Shown: positions 10,183 through 19,437, numbered from the stretch's first letter. The stretch is DNA of 64,000 bases from Alphaproteobacteria bacterium (GCA_026400815.1 JAPLOI010000084.1:60995-124994); one strand, 5' to 3'. Program-made: numbers and translations. The notes: a model not told the origin generated them from the sequence alone.

Positions 10183-11700
10183 ATGCGCCCACCCGTGATG
10201 CTCGTGATCCTGGACGGCTGGGGCTGGCGCGAGGAAGCCGCAGACAACGCGGTGCGCCTGGCGAAAACACCGAATTTTACCCGGCTGTGGGAAAGCTGCC
10301 CGCACGCCTTCCTGCGCACCTCCGGGCTCGATGTCGGATTGCCGGAAGGGCAGATGGGAAATTCCGAGGTGGGGCACCTGAACCTCGGCGCGGGCCGCGT
10401 GGTGATGCAGGATCTGCCGCGCATTAACCTCGCCTGCTCCGATGGCTCGATCGGCACGCTGCCGGCGCTGGTGGGGCTGATGGAGAAACTGAAGGCAACC
10501 GGCGGCACCTGCCACCTGATGGGGCTGGTCTCGGAAGGCGGGGTGCATTCGCACCAGGACCATGCGGTGGCGCTGGCGAAGGTGGTGGCCGGCCACGGCA
10601 TTCCGGTGGCGATGCACGCCTGGACCGACGGGCGCGACACGCCACCGCAAACCGCGCTGGGCGATCTCGCCCGCGTGGAGGCGGCGCTGCCGGCGGGCGC
10701 GCGGATCGCCACCGTGAGCGGGCGGTACTTCGCCATGGACCGCGACAACAGGTGGGAGCGGGTGGGCCGCGCCTATCGCGCCATGGCCGAGGCCGATGCG
10801 CCGCGCGTGGCCAAGGCGACCGATGCGGTGGCCCAGGCCTATGCCGGGGGAAAGTTCGATGAGTTCATCGAGCCCACCGTGGTGGGCGACTACGCCGGCA
10901 TGAAGGATGGCGATGCGATCCTGTGCTTCAACTTCCGCGCCGACCGGGCGCGGGAGATCATGGCGGCGCTGCTCGATCCCGCGTTCGCCGGCTTCGAGCG
11001 GCCGCGCGCGGTGGAATTCGCGGCGGCAGTGGGGATGACGCGGTATTCCGATGCGCTGGCGCCGCTGATGGGCGCGCTGTTCGCGCCGCAAACCATGGAC
11101 CACCTGCTGGGCCAGGTGGTGGCGGCGGCGGGGCTGAAGCAGGTGCGGCTGGCGGAGACGGAGAAGTATCCGCATGTGACGTATTTCTTCAACGGCGGGG
11201 TGGAGGTGCCGAACCCCGGCGAGGACCGGGTGATGATCCCGTCGCCGAAGGTGGCGACCTACGATCTGCAGCCGGAGATGAGCGCGCCGGAACTGACGGA
11301 GGCCGCGGTGAAGGCGATCGGCAGCGGGGAGTATTCCATGCTGATCCTGAACTTCGCCAACCCCGACATGGTGGGCCACACCGGCAGCCTGCCGGCGGCG
11401 ATCACGGCGGTGGAGACGGTGGATGCGGGGCTGGGCCGGATCATCCAGGCGATCGAGGCGCAGCATGGCTGGCTGCTGGTGGCCGCCGATCATGGCAATT
11501 GCGAACTGATGCGCGACCCCAACACGGGCGGCCCGCACACCTCGCACACCACCAATGTGGTGCCGGTGCTGCTGTTCGGCCCCACCAACCGGCCGATGCA
11601 GTCTGGCCGGCTGGCCGATGTGGCGCCGACGATCCTCGATCTGCTGGGCCTGGCCGTGCCGCCGGAAATGACCGGCCATTCGCTGCTGGCCACCACGTGA
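10183..11700 (+). CDS. gpmI: 2,3-bisphosphoglycerate-independent phosphoglycerate mutase
   Basis: A 505-residue Mn-dependent mutase of the alkaline-phosphatase superfamily interconverting 3- and 2-phosphoglycerate. LVILDGWGW gives the first metal Asp, GQMGNSEVGHLNLG carries the phosphorylated Ser61, HAWTDGRDTPP and the C-terminal VAADHGNCELM supply further ligands. Normal length. Its TGA lies within the GTGA that starts the next gene, indicating coupling with the envelope gene downstream. Confidence 0.97.
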   Translation: MRPPVMLVILDGWGWREEAADNAVRLAKTPNFTRLWESCPHAFLRTSGLDVGLPEGQMGNSEVGHLNLGAGRVVMQDLPRINLACSDGSIGTLPALVGLMEKLKATGGTCHLMGLVSEGGVHSHQDHAVALAKVVAGHGIPVAMHAWTDGRDTPPQTALGDLARVEAALPAGARIATVSGRYFAMDRDNRWERVGRAYRAMAEADAPRVAKATDAVAQAYAGGKFDEFIEPTVVGDYAGMKDGDAILCFNFRADRAREIMAALLDPAFAGFERPRAVEFAAAVGMTRYSDALAPLMGALFAPQTMDHLLGQVVAAAGLKQVRLAETEKYPHVTYFFNGGVEVPNPGEDRVMIPSPKVATYDLQPEMSAPELTEAAVKAIGSGEYSMLILNFANPDMVGHTGSLPAAITAVETVDAGLGRIIQAIEAQHGWLLVAADHGNCELMRDPNTGGPHTSHTTNVVPVLLFGPTNRPMQSGRLADVAPTILDLLGLAVPPEMTGHSLLATT

Positions 11701-12965
11701 CCCCAAGGGCCCGCCGCGCCGGGCTGGGGCTTGCCGCCGCGCTGCTGGCGTGCGGGCTGCTGACGGGTGCCCCAATGGGGTCAACGATGGCCCAGCCCTC
11801 GCGCGAGCAGGTGCGCGCGGCCGAGCAGGCGCGCAAGGAAGAACTGGCCACCCAGCGCGAAGCGGCGCAGCGCGCGGCGGCGGCGGGGGCGGAGACGCTG
11901 AAGCTGTCCGCCCAGCAGGAACGCATCCTGGCCCGGCTGCGCGAGGCGGAGGGGGCCACCAGCTCCGTTGCCGCGCGGATCGAGGCGCTGGAGCAGCGCA
12001 GGCGCGATGCGGCGCAGCGGCTGGAAGCGCGGATCGCGGATTTCACCCCGCTGCTGCCGGTGCTGGAGCGGCTGGCGCTGTTCCCGTCGGAGACCATGCT
12101 GGCAGCACCACTGCCGCCGGAGCAATCCGTGCGCGGGGCGCTGGTGCTGGGCGGGATCGTGCGCACGCTGGAGCGCGAGGCACGGGTGCTGAAGGCGGAG
12201 CAGGCGGAGGTCGCTGCCCTCCAGGCGCAGCTGGATACCGAGTTGCCGCGGATGGCCGCCGCCCAGGCGGCGCAGGCGAAGGCGGCGGAGGTGCTGGACG
12301 AGCAGATCCGCGCCACCCGCGCCGAGGGCCGCGCGGCGGAGGACGAGGCCACCAAGGCAGCCCGGCGCGCGGCGGCGGAGGCGGAGCGGGCCGGCGAGCT
12401 GCGCAGCGCGATCGCGAAGATCGAGTCGGAGCGCCGCGCGGCGGAGGCCCAGGCGCGGCGTGAGGCGCAGGAAGCCAGCCGCAAGCGCCAGGTGGCCGTG
12501 GCCGAGGCGGCGCGCGAGCGGCAGGCGGAGCTGGCGGCCCCGGCCGGGCCCGGGCTTTCCGAGGATGGGCCCGCGACCAGGCCGGGCGGCGCGCCCGTCT
12601 CTGGCACGCTGGTGCGCGGCTTCGGCGAGGCGACCGATAGCGGGCCCTCCACGGGGCTGGCCTACCATGCCGCCCCTGGGGCGCGGGTGGTTTCGCCCTG
12701 TGCCGGGCGGATGGTGTTCGCGGGGCCGTTCCGCAGCTTCGGCCAGCTGGTCATTGTCGATTGCGGCGGGGGCTACCATTTCGTGCTCGCGGGGTTCGAC
12801 CGCATCGACCTCGGCGTGGGGCAGCGCGTGGCCTCCGGCCAGCCGGTGGGGGTGATGCCGGGATGGGACCCGCGCACCGGCGGTGGCCGCCCGTCGCTGT
12901 ATGTGGAGTTGCGCCGCTCTGGCCAGGCGGTGAACCCGGCGCCCTTCCTGCGTGGCCGCAGCTAG
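11697..12965 (+). CDS. EnvC-like murein hydrolase activator (degenerate LytM/M23 protein)
   Basis: A 422-residue exported protein starting at the GTG that overlaps the gpmI stop. Residues 1-30 are a signal peptide (LGLAAALLACGLLTGAP). A long Ala/Glu/Arg-rich coiled coil spans about 35-280, and a C-terminal LytM/peptidase M23 domain follows (GTLVRGFGE ... YHAAPGARVVSPCAGRMVFAG). The Zn-binding His of HxGxD and HxH are not kept: the last motif reads PSLYVELRR instead of LHFEIR. This is the EnvC pattern, a non-catalytic activator of amidases at the division septum. It neighbours ctpA, as in many alphaproteobacteria. Confidence 0.85.
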   Translation: MTPRARRAGLGLAAALLACGLLTGAPMGSTMAQPSREQVRAAEQARKEELATQREAAQRAAAAGAETLKLSAQQERILARLREAEGATSSVAARIEALEQRRRDAAQRLEARIADFTPLLPVLERLALFPSETMLAAPLPPEQSVRGALVLGGIVRTLEREARVLKAEQAEVAALQAQLDTELPRMAAAQAAQAKAAEVLDEQIRATRAEGRAAEDEATKAARRAAAEAERAGELRSAIAKIESERRAAEAQARREAQEASRKRQVAVAEAARERQAELAAPAGPGLSEDGPATRPGGAPVSGTLVRGFGEATDSGPSTGLAYHAAPGARVVSPCAGRMVFAGPFRSFGQLVIVDCGGGYHFVLAGFDRIDLGVGQRVASGQPVGVMPGWDPRTGGGRPSLYVELRRSGQAVNPAPFLRGRS

Positions 12966-12994
12966 CGGTTGCAGGGACGGGTTGACGAAACGGT

Positions 12995-13020
12995 TTGATC
13001 CGCGCCCAACCTGCTATAGC
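12995..13020 (+). promoter_or_regulatory. possible extended -10 promoter of ctpA
   Basis: TGCTATAGC at 13012-13020 resembles an extended -10 (TGnTATAnn). TTGATC at 12995-13000 is only 14 nt from it and TTGACG at 12982 is 27 nt away, so no -35 is well spaced. It lies 48 nt before ctpA in a 102-nt gap. Weak candidate. Confidence 0.25.
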
Positions 13021-13067
13021 TTGGGTACACATTCGCATCTGCGCCACGGCGCCAGAGGATATCCGCC

Positions 13068-14456
13068 ATGAAGCTTCGCACCGGCCTGCTGCTCGGAGCT
13101 GCCTTTGCCGCTGGCCTGGCCATCGGGCCGGCCTCTGACCGACTTGAACGGCAATTCGGCTTCAGCCTGCTGCCCCAGGCCTTTGCCCAGGATGGCTCAC
13201 GCGCCGAGACCTATCGGCTGCTGAACCTGTTCGCCGATGTGTTCGAGCGGGTGCGGGCGGAATACGTGGAGCCGGTGAACGACCGCGACCTGATCGAGAA
13301 CGCGATCAACGGCATGCTGACCGGGCTTGATCCGCACAGCTCGTACCTCAATTCCAAGTCCTTCCGCGACATGCAGGTGAACACCCGCGGCGAATTCGGG
13401 GGCCTGGGCATCGAGGTGACGCAGGAGGGCGGCTACATCAAGGTGATCAGCCCGATCGACGATACGCCCGCCATGCGCGCCGGCGTGAAGGCCGGGGACC
13501 TGATCACCGGGCTCGACGGCCAGACCGTGCAGGGCATGAGCCTGAACGACGCGGTGGAGAAGATGCGCGGCACGCCGAACACGCGCATCAACATCACTAT
13601 CCGCCGCGAAGGGACCGACAAGCCGATCGAGCTGACCCTGGTGCGCGAGGTGATCCGCCTGCGGGTGGTGCGCTCGCGCATGGAAGGGGACGACGTGGCC
13701 TATATCCGCGTGTCCTCCTTCAGCGAGCAGACCGAGGCCTCCATGCGCCGGGCGTTCAACGAGCTGAAGGCACAGTCTGGCGACAAGCTGCGCGGCCTGG
13801 TGCTGGATTTGCGCAACAACCCGGGCGGGCTGCTGCCGGAATCGATCTCCGTCTCCGACGATTTCCTCGATCGCGGTGAGATCGTCTCCACCCGCGGGCG
13901 CCATGCCGAGGACACGCAGCGCTGGAACGCCAAGGGCGGGGACATCACCGGCGGTCTGCCGATCATCGTGCTGATCAATGGCGGCTCCGCCTCGGCCAGC
14001 GAGATCGTGGCCGGTGCGCTGCAGGATCATCGCCGCGCGATCATCCTTGGCACCCGCAGCTTCGGCAAAGGCAGTGTGCAGACCGTTTCCCCGCTGCCCG
14101 GCAATGGCGGCATGCGGCTGACCACGGCGCGCTACTACACGCCCTCCGGCCGCTCCATCCAGGGCCAGGGCATCACGCCGGATATCGAGGTGGCGGCCAG
14201 CCGCGAGGAGCGCGCGCGCTTCGGGCCGGAGCGGGAGGCGGACCTCAACCGCTCGCTGAAGAACACCGGCGGCACGCCGCAGGCCACCGCGCCGGCGCGC
14301 AACGACCTGCCGGCCATGGCCAAGGACATCGCCAAGCTGCCGCCAGAGAACCAGCCGGCCTTCGACCCGCAGAAGCCCGAAACCGACTACCAGCTGCAAC
14401 AGGCGCTGTCGGTGCTGCGCGCCATGCCCATGCCGGCGCGGCGCGCCTCGCGCTGA
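13068..14456 (+). CDS. ctpA: S41 carboxyl-terminal processing protease
   Basis: A 462-residue periplasmic protease of the CtpA family. A signal peptide covers residues 1-~25, a PDZ domain lies around 105-185 (GLGIEVTQEGGYIKV, AMRAGVKAGDLITGLDG), and the tail-protease core follows. The Ser/Lys dyad is visible: Ser309 in GGSASASEI and Lys334 in GTRSFGKGS, 25 residues apart as in characterised CtpA. The C-terminal 80 residues are a less conserved tail. Preceded by the EnvC-like gene and followed by a divergent deacetylase. Confidence 0.95.
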   Translation: MKLRTGLLLGAAFAAGLAIGPASDRLERQFGFSLLPQAFAQDGSRAETYRLLNLFADVFERVRAEYVEPVNDRDLIENAINGMLTGLDPHSSYLNSKSFRDMQVNTRGEFGGLGIEVTQEGGYIKVISPIDDTPAMRAGVKAGDLITGLDGQTVQGMSLNDAVEKMRGTPNTRINITIRREGTDKPIELTLVREVIRLRVVRSRMEGDDVAYIRVSSFSEQTEASMRRAFNELKAQSGDKLRGLVLDLRNNPGGLLPESISVSDDFLDRGEIVSTRGRHAEDTQRWNAKGGDITGGLPIIVLINGGSASASEIVAGALQDHRRAIILGTRSFGKGSVQTVSPLPGNGGMRLTTARYYTPSGRSIQGQGITPDIEVAASREERARFGPEREADLNRSLKNTGGTPQATAPARNDLPAMAKDIAKLPPENQPAFDPQKPETDYQLQQALSVLRAMPMPARRASR

Positions 14457-14478
14457 GCCCGATCGCCGGACAGGGGTA

Positions 14479-15621
14479 ATGGCCCGCACCGAAGCGACGG
14501 GTCCGGCCAGGCCGGGCGCTGGTGCGCTGCGGGCGCTGGGCATCGCCTGGGCCGTGGTGCTGGTGGGGGCTGCGATAGGCGCTGGCGTGCTGCAATGGCT
14601 TGGCCCGCCAGCATCGCCGCCGGTTCGCGAAGCCGTGGCGCCTGTGCCACAGGCTCCTCCGCCGGCCGCCCCTGCCCAGCTGGCCGCTCCGGCGCCGGCT
14701 GCGCCGGTTCCCGCGCCTGCCGCGCCGCAGGGTTTGCCGGCGCTGCCGCCGGTGATCGGGCCGCAGGGACCGGCGCCGGTTTCCGGCCAGATCGCGGTGA
14801 TGCCGCGCGCGCCGGGGGCTGCGATTCCGCGGCCGGATCCCGCGCTGCAAGAACCCTCCGGCCTCGGCGATGGCAGCTTCCTGCCGCGCATTGCCGGCGG
14901 GCTGGCGCCGATGCGCGCCTATGCCGCCGGCGCGCCGCCGATGGATGCGCGGCCGCGCGTGGCGATCCTGCTCGCCGATTTCGCCATGCGTGAGGCCGAC
15001 AGCGAGGAGGCGATGCGGCTGCTGCCGCCGACGGTGTCGCTCGCCGTTTCCCCCTATGCGCCGCGGCCGCGGGTGCTGGCGGACAAGGCGCGGGCGGCGG
15101 GGTACGAGCTGTTCCTGTCGTTGCCGATGGAGCCGCGCGGCTACCCGCTGGATGATCCCGGCGACCGCGCGATGCTGACCGGCGCGCCGCCGGAGCGCAA
15201 CGCGCAGGCGCTGCGCTGGGCGCTCTCCCGCCTCGGCGGCGTGGTGGGCGGCACCGGGGCGCTGGGCGGGCTGCGCGGCGAGCGCTTCGCGGCCAGCGCG
15301 CAGATGGCCTTCGTGCTGGAGGAGTTGAGCAAGCGCGGCCTGGCCTATCTCGACCCGCGGCCGGAGGGGCGGCTGCCGAACGTGCCGGGGTCTACGCATC
15401 GCGCGGTGGATGTGGTGGTGGACGACCCTGCGGTGCGTACCGAGATCGACGCCAAGCTGGAGCGGCTGGAGCGGTTGGCGCTTGACCGCGGCAGCGCGAT
15501 GGGCCTGGTCTCCGCCCCCACGCCGGTGGCGGTGGAGCGGCTGGCGGCCTGGGCGGCGCTGCTGGCCCAGCGCGGCGTGGTGCTGGTGCCGGTGACGGCG
15601 CTGCTGGCGCCCACTCAATAG
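14479..15621 (+). CDS. divergent polysaccharide deacetylase (YibQ-type)
   Basis: 380 residues: an N-terminal membrane helix (IAWAVVLVGAAIGAGVLQW), a Pro/Ala-rich linker to about 155, then the DUF610/YibQ domain (RPRVAILLADFAM, LPPTVSLAVSPYAPRP, GYELFLSLPMEPRGYPLDDP). The Asn-His/Tyr-Met-Gly motif usually found around the pseudo-active site is replaced by GGVVGGTGALGGLRGERF, so catalytic function is doubtful. The gene order EnvC-like, ctpA, yibQ-like is widespread, pointing to an envelope role. Start ATG 14479 follows an AGGGGTA ribosome-binding site. Confidence 0.85.
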   Translation: MARTEATGPARPGAGALRALGIAWAVVLVGAAIGAGVLQWLGPPASPPVREAVAPVPQAPPPAAPAQLAAPAPAAPVPAPAAPQGLPALPPVIGPQGPAPVSGQIAVMPRAPGAAIPRPDPALQEPSGLGDGSFLPRIAGGLAPMRAYAAGAPPMDARPRVAILLADFAMREADSEEAMRLLPPTVSLAVSPYAPRPRVLADKARAAGYELFLSLPMEPRGYPLDDPGDRAMLTGAPPERNAQALRWALSRLGGVVGGTGALGGLRGERFAASAQMAFVLEELSKRGLAYLDPRPEGRLPNVPGSTHRAVDVVVDDPAVRTEIDAKLERLERLALDRGSAMGLVSAPTPVAVERLAAWAALLAQRGVVLVPVTALLAPTQ

Positions 15622-15629
15622 GAACAACG

Positions 15630-16133
15630 ATGATCGACCCCACGACCCTGCCCTATCGCCCCAACGTGGGCGCCGTGCTGTTCGATCGGCGCGGCATGGT
15701 GTTCGTGGCGCGGCGGGCGGATTTCCCGAACGCCGAGGGGCCGGCCGGCGGCTGGCAGTTGCCGCAGGGTGGGATCGACGCGAACGAGGACCCGCGCGGC
15801 GCGGTGCTGCGCGAGCTCGCGGAGGAGATCGGCACCGATCGCGCCGAGATCATCGGCGAGCAGCCGGAGTGGTTCACCTACGACCTGCCGCCGGAGCTGC
15901 TGGGCGTGGCGCTGGGCGGGCAGTTCCGCGGCCAGCGCCAGCGTTGGTACGCGCTGCGCTTCACGGGGCGCGATGCCGATATTCGGCTGGATGCGGACCC
16001 GGACCCCGAGTTCGACGCATGGCAGTGGACGACGCTGGATTCGTTGCCGGCCTTGGCGGTGCCGTTCAAGCGCGCCATCTACGAGGTGCTGGCGCGGGAT
16101 TTCGCCCGTTACGCCGTGCCCCAGGAGACGTGA
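15630..16133 (+). CDS. rppH: RNA pyrophosphohydrolase
   Basis: A 167-residue Nudix enzyme that removes pyrophosphate from RNA 5' ends and starts mRNA decay. The complete Nudix box GX5EX7REUXEEXGU covers residues 47-69 (GGIDANEDPRGAVLRELAEE). The N-terminus YRPNVGAVLFDRRGMVFVARR and GGWQLPQGG are RppH hallmarks, and the length is normal. It begins 8 nt after the deacetylase stop and ends 2 nt before creA. Confidence 0.96.
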   Translation: MIDPTTLPYRPNVGAVLFDRRGMVFVARRADFPNAEGPAGGWQLPQGGIDANEDPRGAVLRELAEEIGTDRAEIIGEQPEWFTYDLPPELLGVALGGQFRGQRQRWYALRFTGRDADIRLDADPDPEFDAWQWTTLDSLPALAVPFKRAIYEVLARDFARYAVPQET

Positions 16134-16135
16134 GC

Positions 16136-16609
16136 ATGCGTAGCGCGGTGCTGCTGGCCGGATTGCTGATCGCCGCCCCCCTTGCCGCACCGCCTGCCTT
16201 GGCCGACGACGCCAAGCGGATCGGCAGCGTTTCCACCACCTTCCGCCTGCTGGGCCGCAACGACCGCATCGTGGTGGACCGCTATGACGACCCGAAGGTG
16301 GATGGCGTTTCCTGCTACCTCTCGCGCGCGGAGACCGGCGGGGTGAAGGGCTCTTTGGGGCTGGCAACGGACCCGAACCGCTTTTCCATCGCCTGCCGCG
16401 CCACCGGCAAGGTAACGGTGAAGGGCGAGCTGCCGGACAACGAGGTGGTGTTCGACGAGAGCACGAGCTTCTTCTTCAAGGAAATGCGCATCAGCCGCAT
16501 CCTGGATCGGGAGAAGAAGGTGCTGGTGTATCTGGTGTGGTCCACGCAGAGCGTGGGCACCGAGGGCTCGCCGTTCAACAGCGTGACGGCGGTGCCGCTG
16601 GAGCGGTAG
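16136..16609 (+). CDS. creA: CreA family protein
   Basis: A 157-residue secreted protein with a signal peptide (VLLAGLLIAAPLAAPPALA) and the CreA domain: IGSVSTTFRLLGRNDRIVVDRYDDP, VDGVSCYLSRAETGG, FSIACRATG and the C-terminal LVYLVWSTQ. Its molecular function is unknown in any organism. The ATG at 16136 lies 2 nt after the rppH stop. A composite palindrome begins 7 nt after the stop and may act as terminator. Confidence 0.93.
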   Translation: MRSAVLLAGLLIAAPLAAPPALADDAKRIGSVSTTFRLLGRNDRIVVDRYDDPKVDGVSCYLSRAETGGVKGSLGLATDPNRFSIACRATGKVTVKGELPDNEVVFDESTSFFFKEMRISRILDREKKVLVYLVWSTQSVGTEGSPFNSVTAVPLER

Positions 16610-16616
16610 AAAGCGC

Positions 16617-16736
16617 CTTCTTTTTTCTGAAGAAAAAAGAAGCAAAAAAGACTTCATCCGTTTGCCCCTCGGGTTTATTGCCTGGATGGTACGCAAACGT
16701 AGAAAAGTTTTTTGGTTCTTTTTTTCAAAAAAGAAC
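16617..16736 (+). repeat. composite palindromic repeat, copy A
   Basis: An outer hairpin CTTCTTTTTTCT/AGAAAAAAGAAG (16617-16628, 16631-16642) and a second hairpin GTTCTTTTTT/AAAAAAGAAC (16715-16724, 16727-16736) flank an imperfect inverted inner arm (GCAAAAAAGACTTC ... GAAAAGTTTTTTGG; CGTTTGC ... GCAAACG). The T runs could act as transcription terminators in both directions. It lies between creA and the ABC binding protein. Related copies occur at 26710, 40084 and 52691. Confidence 0.85.
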
Positions 16737-16780
16737 ATTCTTCCTTGGGTCGCCCACCGCCCCCCTTGCGCAGGGCCGGA

Positions 16781-16808
16781 TTGCAGTGCTGTCATGGTCT
16801 GGTAAACC
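16781..16808 (+). promoter_or_regulatory. possible promoter of the first peptide ABC operon
   Basis: TTGCAG at 16781-16786 and TAAACC at 16803-16808 with a 16-nt spacer lie 28 nt before the binding-protein start. Both hexamers are poor matches; position is the main support. Confidence 0.25.
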
Positions 16809-16835
16809 GGACACCAAGATCGACAGGGAAGCCCG

Positions 16836-18440
16836 ATGAAACGACTTGCATTGCTCTCCGGCATCGCCATTGCCACGGCGGGGCTGTTCGCGGCGCTGGC
16901 GCCGGCCGCCGACGCGCAGACTCCCCGCAAGGGCGGCGTGGTGCGGATGACCGCGCCCTATGCCTCCTCCTTCGGCAACCTCGATCCGCACCGTTCCGGC
17001 CGTTCGCAGGATGGCCAGGTGCACATGACCCTCCACCGCACGCTGTATATCTGGGACAGCGCCAAGGGCGCCCCGGCGCTGGAGCTGGCCACCGCGGCCA
17101 CGCCTTCGGCTGGCGGCACGGTGTGGACCCTCAAGCTGCGCGAGGATGCCTTCTTCCACAACGGCCGCAAGATGAACGCGGATGACGTGGTGTGGAGCTT
17201 CACCCGGCTGATGTCTGCCGGCGAGGGCTTCGTGGGCGCGCGCTGGATTCGCCTGGTGCAGGGCGCCGTGGCGGTGGAGAAGGGCGAGACCAAGGAAATC
17301 TCCGGCATCAAGAAGACCGGCGAGTTCGAGGTGCAGATTACCTTCATGCAGAAGGTGGAGCCCGGCTTCCTATTCTACAACATGAGCACTTCGATCCTGC
17401 CGAAGGAAGAAGTGGAGAAGCCGACCTGGGCGACCGCGCCGGTGGGCCTCGGGCCGTTCAAGTTCAAGGAACACATCCCGGGCTCCCGCCTGGTGGCCGA
17501 GCGCTTCGACAAGTTCTACAAGCCCGGCATGCCGTATCTGGACCGGGTGGAATTCCCGATCATGGCCGAGGCCTCGGCGCGCGACATCGCGTTCCGCAAC
17601 AAGGAGGTCGACACCTCCATCCTCGGCCCCGTGCAGTACGTGGCCTACAACAACGACGCCAACCTCAAGAAGAACATCCTTGAGGTGGCCGAGGTGTTCA
17701 CCCGTTCCATGGTGATGAACCATGAGGTGAAGCCGTTCGACGACAAGCGGGTGCGCCAGGCGATCAACCACGCCATCAACACCCAGATCATCGTGGAGCG
17801 CCTGGCCCGCAACAAGGCGTATCGCGCGACCTCCTGGCTGCCGATCACCGTGCCCGGCTACGACAAGGACATGAAGCCCTACGCGTATGATCCGGCGAAG
17901 GCGCGCGCCCTGCTGGCCGAGGCCGGGCTGCCGAACGGCTTCGAGTTCGAGTGGACCACCAGCCAGAACGAGAGCTGGGGCCTGCCGATCGTGGAGGCCG
18001 TCATCCCGATGCTGGCGCAGGTTGGCATCAAGGTGAAGACCAAGGTGGTTGAGGTTGCCGTGCTGACGGACATCGCGCTGAAGGGCGAGTTCCAGGCCTA
18101 TATCGGCTCCAGCCAGACCGGCCCGGACCCGCTGCAGACGCTGCGCTGCTACCACTCCAGCACGCCGCGCACCTCCTGCAACGTGACGCAGTATAAGAAC
18201 GCCGAGTACGACAAGATGCTGGACGATGCCGGCACCACGGACGATGCGGCGCGGAAGCTGGACCTGCTGAAGAAGGCCAACGCCCACCTGTACGACGCCG
18301 CCCCGGTGTGGTTCTTCAACTACAACAAGGCGACTCTGGCGTTCCAGCCCTGGGTGCACGGCCTGCAGGCCAACCCGACCGAGCTGGTGCACCAGTACCC
18401 CGAGTACATCTGGGTCGACGCCACCTCGCCCGCGAAGTAA
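16836..18440 (+). CDS. peptide ABC transporter substrate-binding protein (family 5)
   Basis: A 534-residue periplasmic binding protein with a clear signal peptide cleaved after about residue 27 (AALAPAADAQ). It belongs to the DppA/OppA cluster C fold: YASSFGNLDPHRSGRSQDG, LKLREDAFFHNGRKMNADDVVW, AINHAINTQIIVERLARNKA and the C-terminal aromatic-rich segment. It probably delivers dipeptides, oligopeptides or related cations to the permeases downstream. A 14-bp hairpin separates it from the permease genes, which suggests the binding protein is made in excess. Confidence 0.9.
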   Translation: MKRLALLSGIAIATAGLFAALAPAADAQTPRKGGVVRMTAPYASSFGNLDPHRSGRSQDGQVHMTLHRTLYIWDSAKGAPALELATAATPSAGGTVWTLKLREDAFFHNGRKMNADDVVWSFTRLMSAGEGFVGARWIRLVQGAVAVEKGETKEISGIKKTGEFEVQITFMQKVEPGFLFYNMSTSILPKEEVEKPTWATAPVGLGPFKFKEHIPGSRLVAERFDKFYKPGMPYLDRVEFPIMAEASARDIAFRNKEVDTSILGPVQYVAYNNDANLKKNILEVAEVFTRSMVMNHEVKPFDDKRVRQAINHAINTQIIVERLARNKAYRATSWLPITVPGYDKDMKPYAYDPAKARALLAEAGLPNGFEFEWTTSQNESWGLPIVEAVIPMLAQVGIKVKTKVVEVAVLTDIALKGEFQAYIGSSQTGPDPLQTLRCYHSSTPRTSCNVTQYKNAEYDKMLDDAGTTDDAARKLDLLKKANAHLYDAAPVWFFNYNKATLAFQPWVHGLQANPTELVHQYPEYIWVDATSPAK

Positions 18441-18461
18441 TCGGCTTCGCGTGAAACCCCT

Positions 18462-18489
18462 CCCTCCCCTGCCCGCGGGCGGGGGAGGG
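18462..18489 (+). terminator. GC-rich hairpin between binding-protein and permease genes
   Basis: Arms 18462-18475 (CCCTCCCCTGCCCG) and 18476-18489 (CGGGCGGGGGAGGG) pair over 14 bp with one wobble and no spare loop bases. No T run follows, so an mRNA-stabilising or processing hairpin is more likely than a true terminator. Such hairpins between binding-protein and membrane genes set unequal expression in several characterised ABC operons. Confidence 0.5.
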
Positions 18490-18504
18490 ACCTAGGGAAC
18501 AGAT

Positions 18505-19437
18505 ATGCTCGGTTTCGTGATTCGACGCGTGCTGCAGATGGTGCCGATGCTGGCCGCCATCGCACTGCTGATCTTCGTGCTGTTCAGCGTCATTCCCGGC
18601 AGCTTCGCCACCGGCCAGCAGGACGAGGGGCTGGGGCTGGACATGGCCGTGGTGGCGCGCATGCGCGCCGAACTCGGGCTGGATGACCCGCTCTATGTGC
18701 GCTTCGGCGCCTATGTGAAGCAGTTGGCCACGCTGGACCTCGGCCTATCCTTCCGATCCCGCCAACCGGTGGCGGACATGATCGCCGCGCGGCTATGGCC
18801 CTCCCTGATGCTCACCATCGCCGCCATGGGCTTCGCCATCGTGGTGGGGGTGCCGTTGGGCTTCATCGCCGCCTTGCGACCAGGGAGCCTGGTGGATCTC
18901 GGGCTGATGGTGATTGCCGTCTCGGGGCTGAGCCTGCCCAAGTTCTGGCTTGGCATCCTGCTGATGTATCTGTTCGCGCTGACGCTCGGCTGGTTTCCGA
19001 GTTTCGGCTACGGCAATGGCGGGCTCTACCATCTCACATTGCCGGCCCTGGCGCTGGGCGTGAGCCCGATGGCGCTGCTGGCGCGCACCACGCGCGCTGC
19101 GGTGCTGGACATCATGAACGCTGATTTCGTGCGCACGGCGCGCAGCAAGGGCATGAACGAGTATCGCGTGGTGGTGTGGCACGTGCTGCGCAACGCGCTG
19201 GTGCTGGTGCTGACCACGATCGGCCTGCAGTTCGGCTCCCTGCTGGGCCAGGGCGTGGTGGTGGAAAAGCTGTTCGCCTGGCCGGGCGTCGGCTCCCTGC
19301 TGGTGGACAGCGTGTTCCAGCGCGACATCCCGGCCGTTCAGGGCTGTATTTTGGTGATCACGCTGTTCTTCCTGGTGATCAACACCTCGGTCGATATTGC
19401 CTACAAGCTCATCGACCCGCGCATCCGGTACACCTGA
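18505..19437 (+). CDS. peptide ABC transporter permease (DppB-like)
   Basis: A 310-residue inner-membrane protein of the BPD_transp_1 family with about six transmembrane helices. The N-terminus MLGFVIRRVLQMVPMLAAIA and the EAA-like loop FVRTARSKGMNEYRVVVWHVLRNAL are typical for DppB/OppB. The ATG follows AGGGAACAG. Its stop overlaps the start of the next permease (TGATG), implying coupled translation. Confidence 0.92.
   Translation: MLGFVIRRVLQMVPMLAAIALLIFVLFSVIPGSFATGQQDEGLGLDMAVVARMRAELGLDDPLYVRFGAYVKQLATLDLGLSFRSRQPVADMIAARLWPSLMLTIAAMGFAIVVGVPLGFIAALRPGSLVDLGLMVIAVSGLSLPKFWLGILLMYLFALTLGWFPSFGYGNGGLYHLTLPALALGVSPMALLARTTRAAVLDIMNADFVRTARSKGMNEYRVVVWHVLRNALVLVLTTIGLQFGSLLGQGVVVEKLFAWPGVGSLLVDSVFQRDIPAVQGCILVITLFFLVINTSVDIAYKLIDPRIRYT

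Noticed and set aside
16537..16839. Small open frame across repeat copy A
   Set aside because: Built from the palindrome and antisense/shifted creA sequence; no ribosome-binding site.
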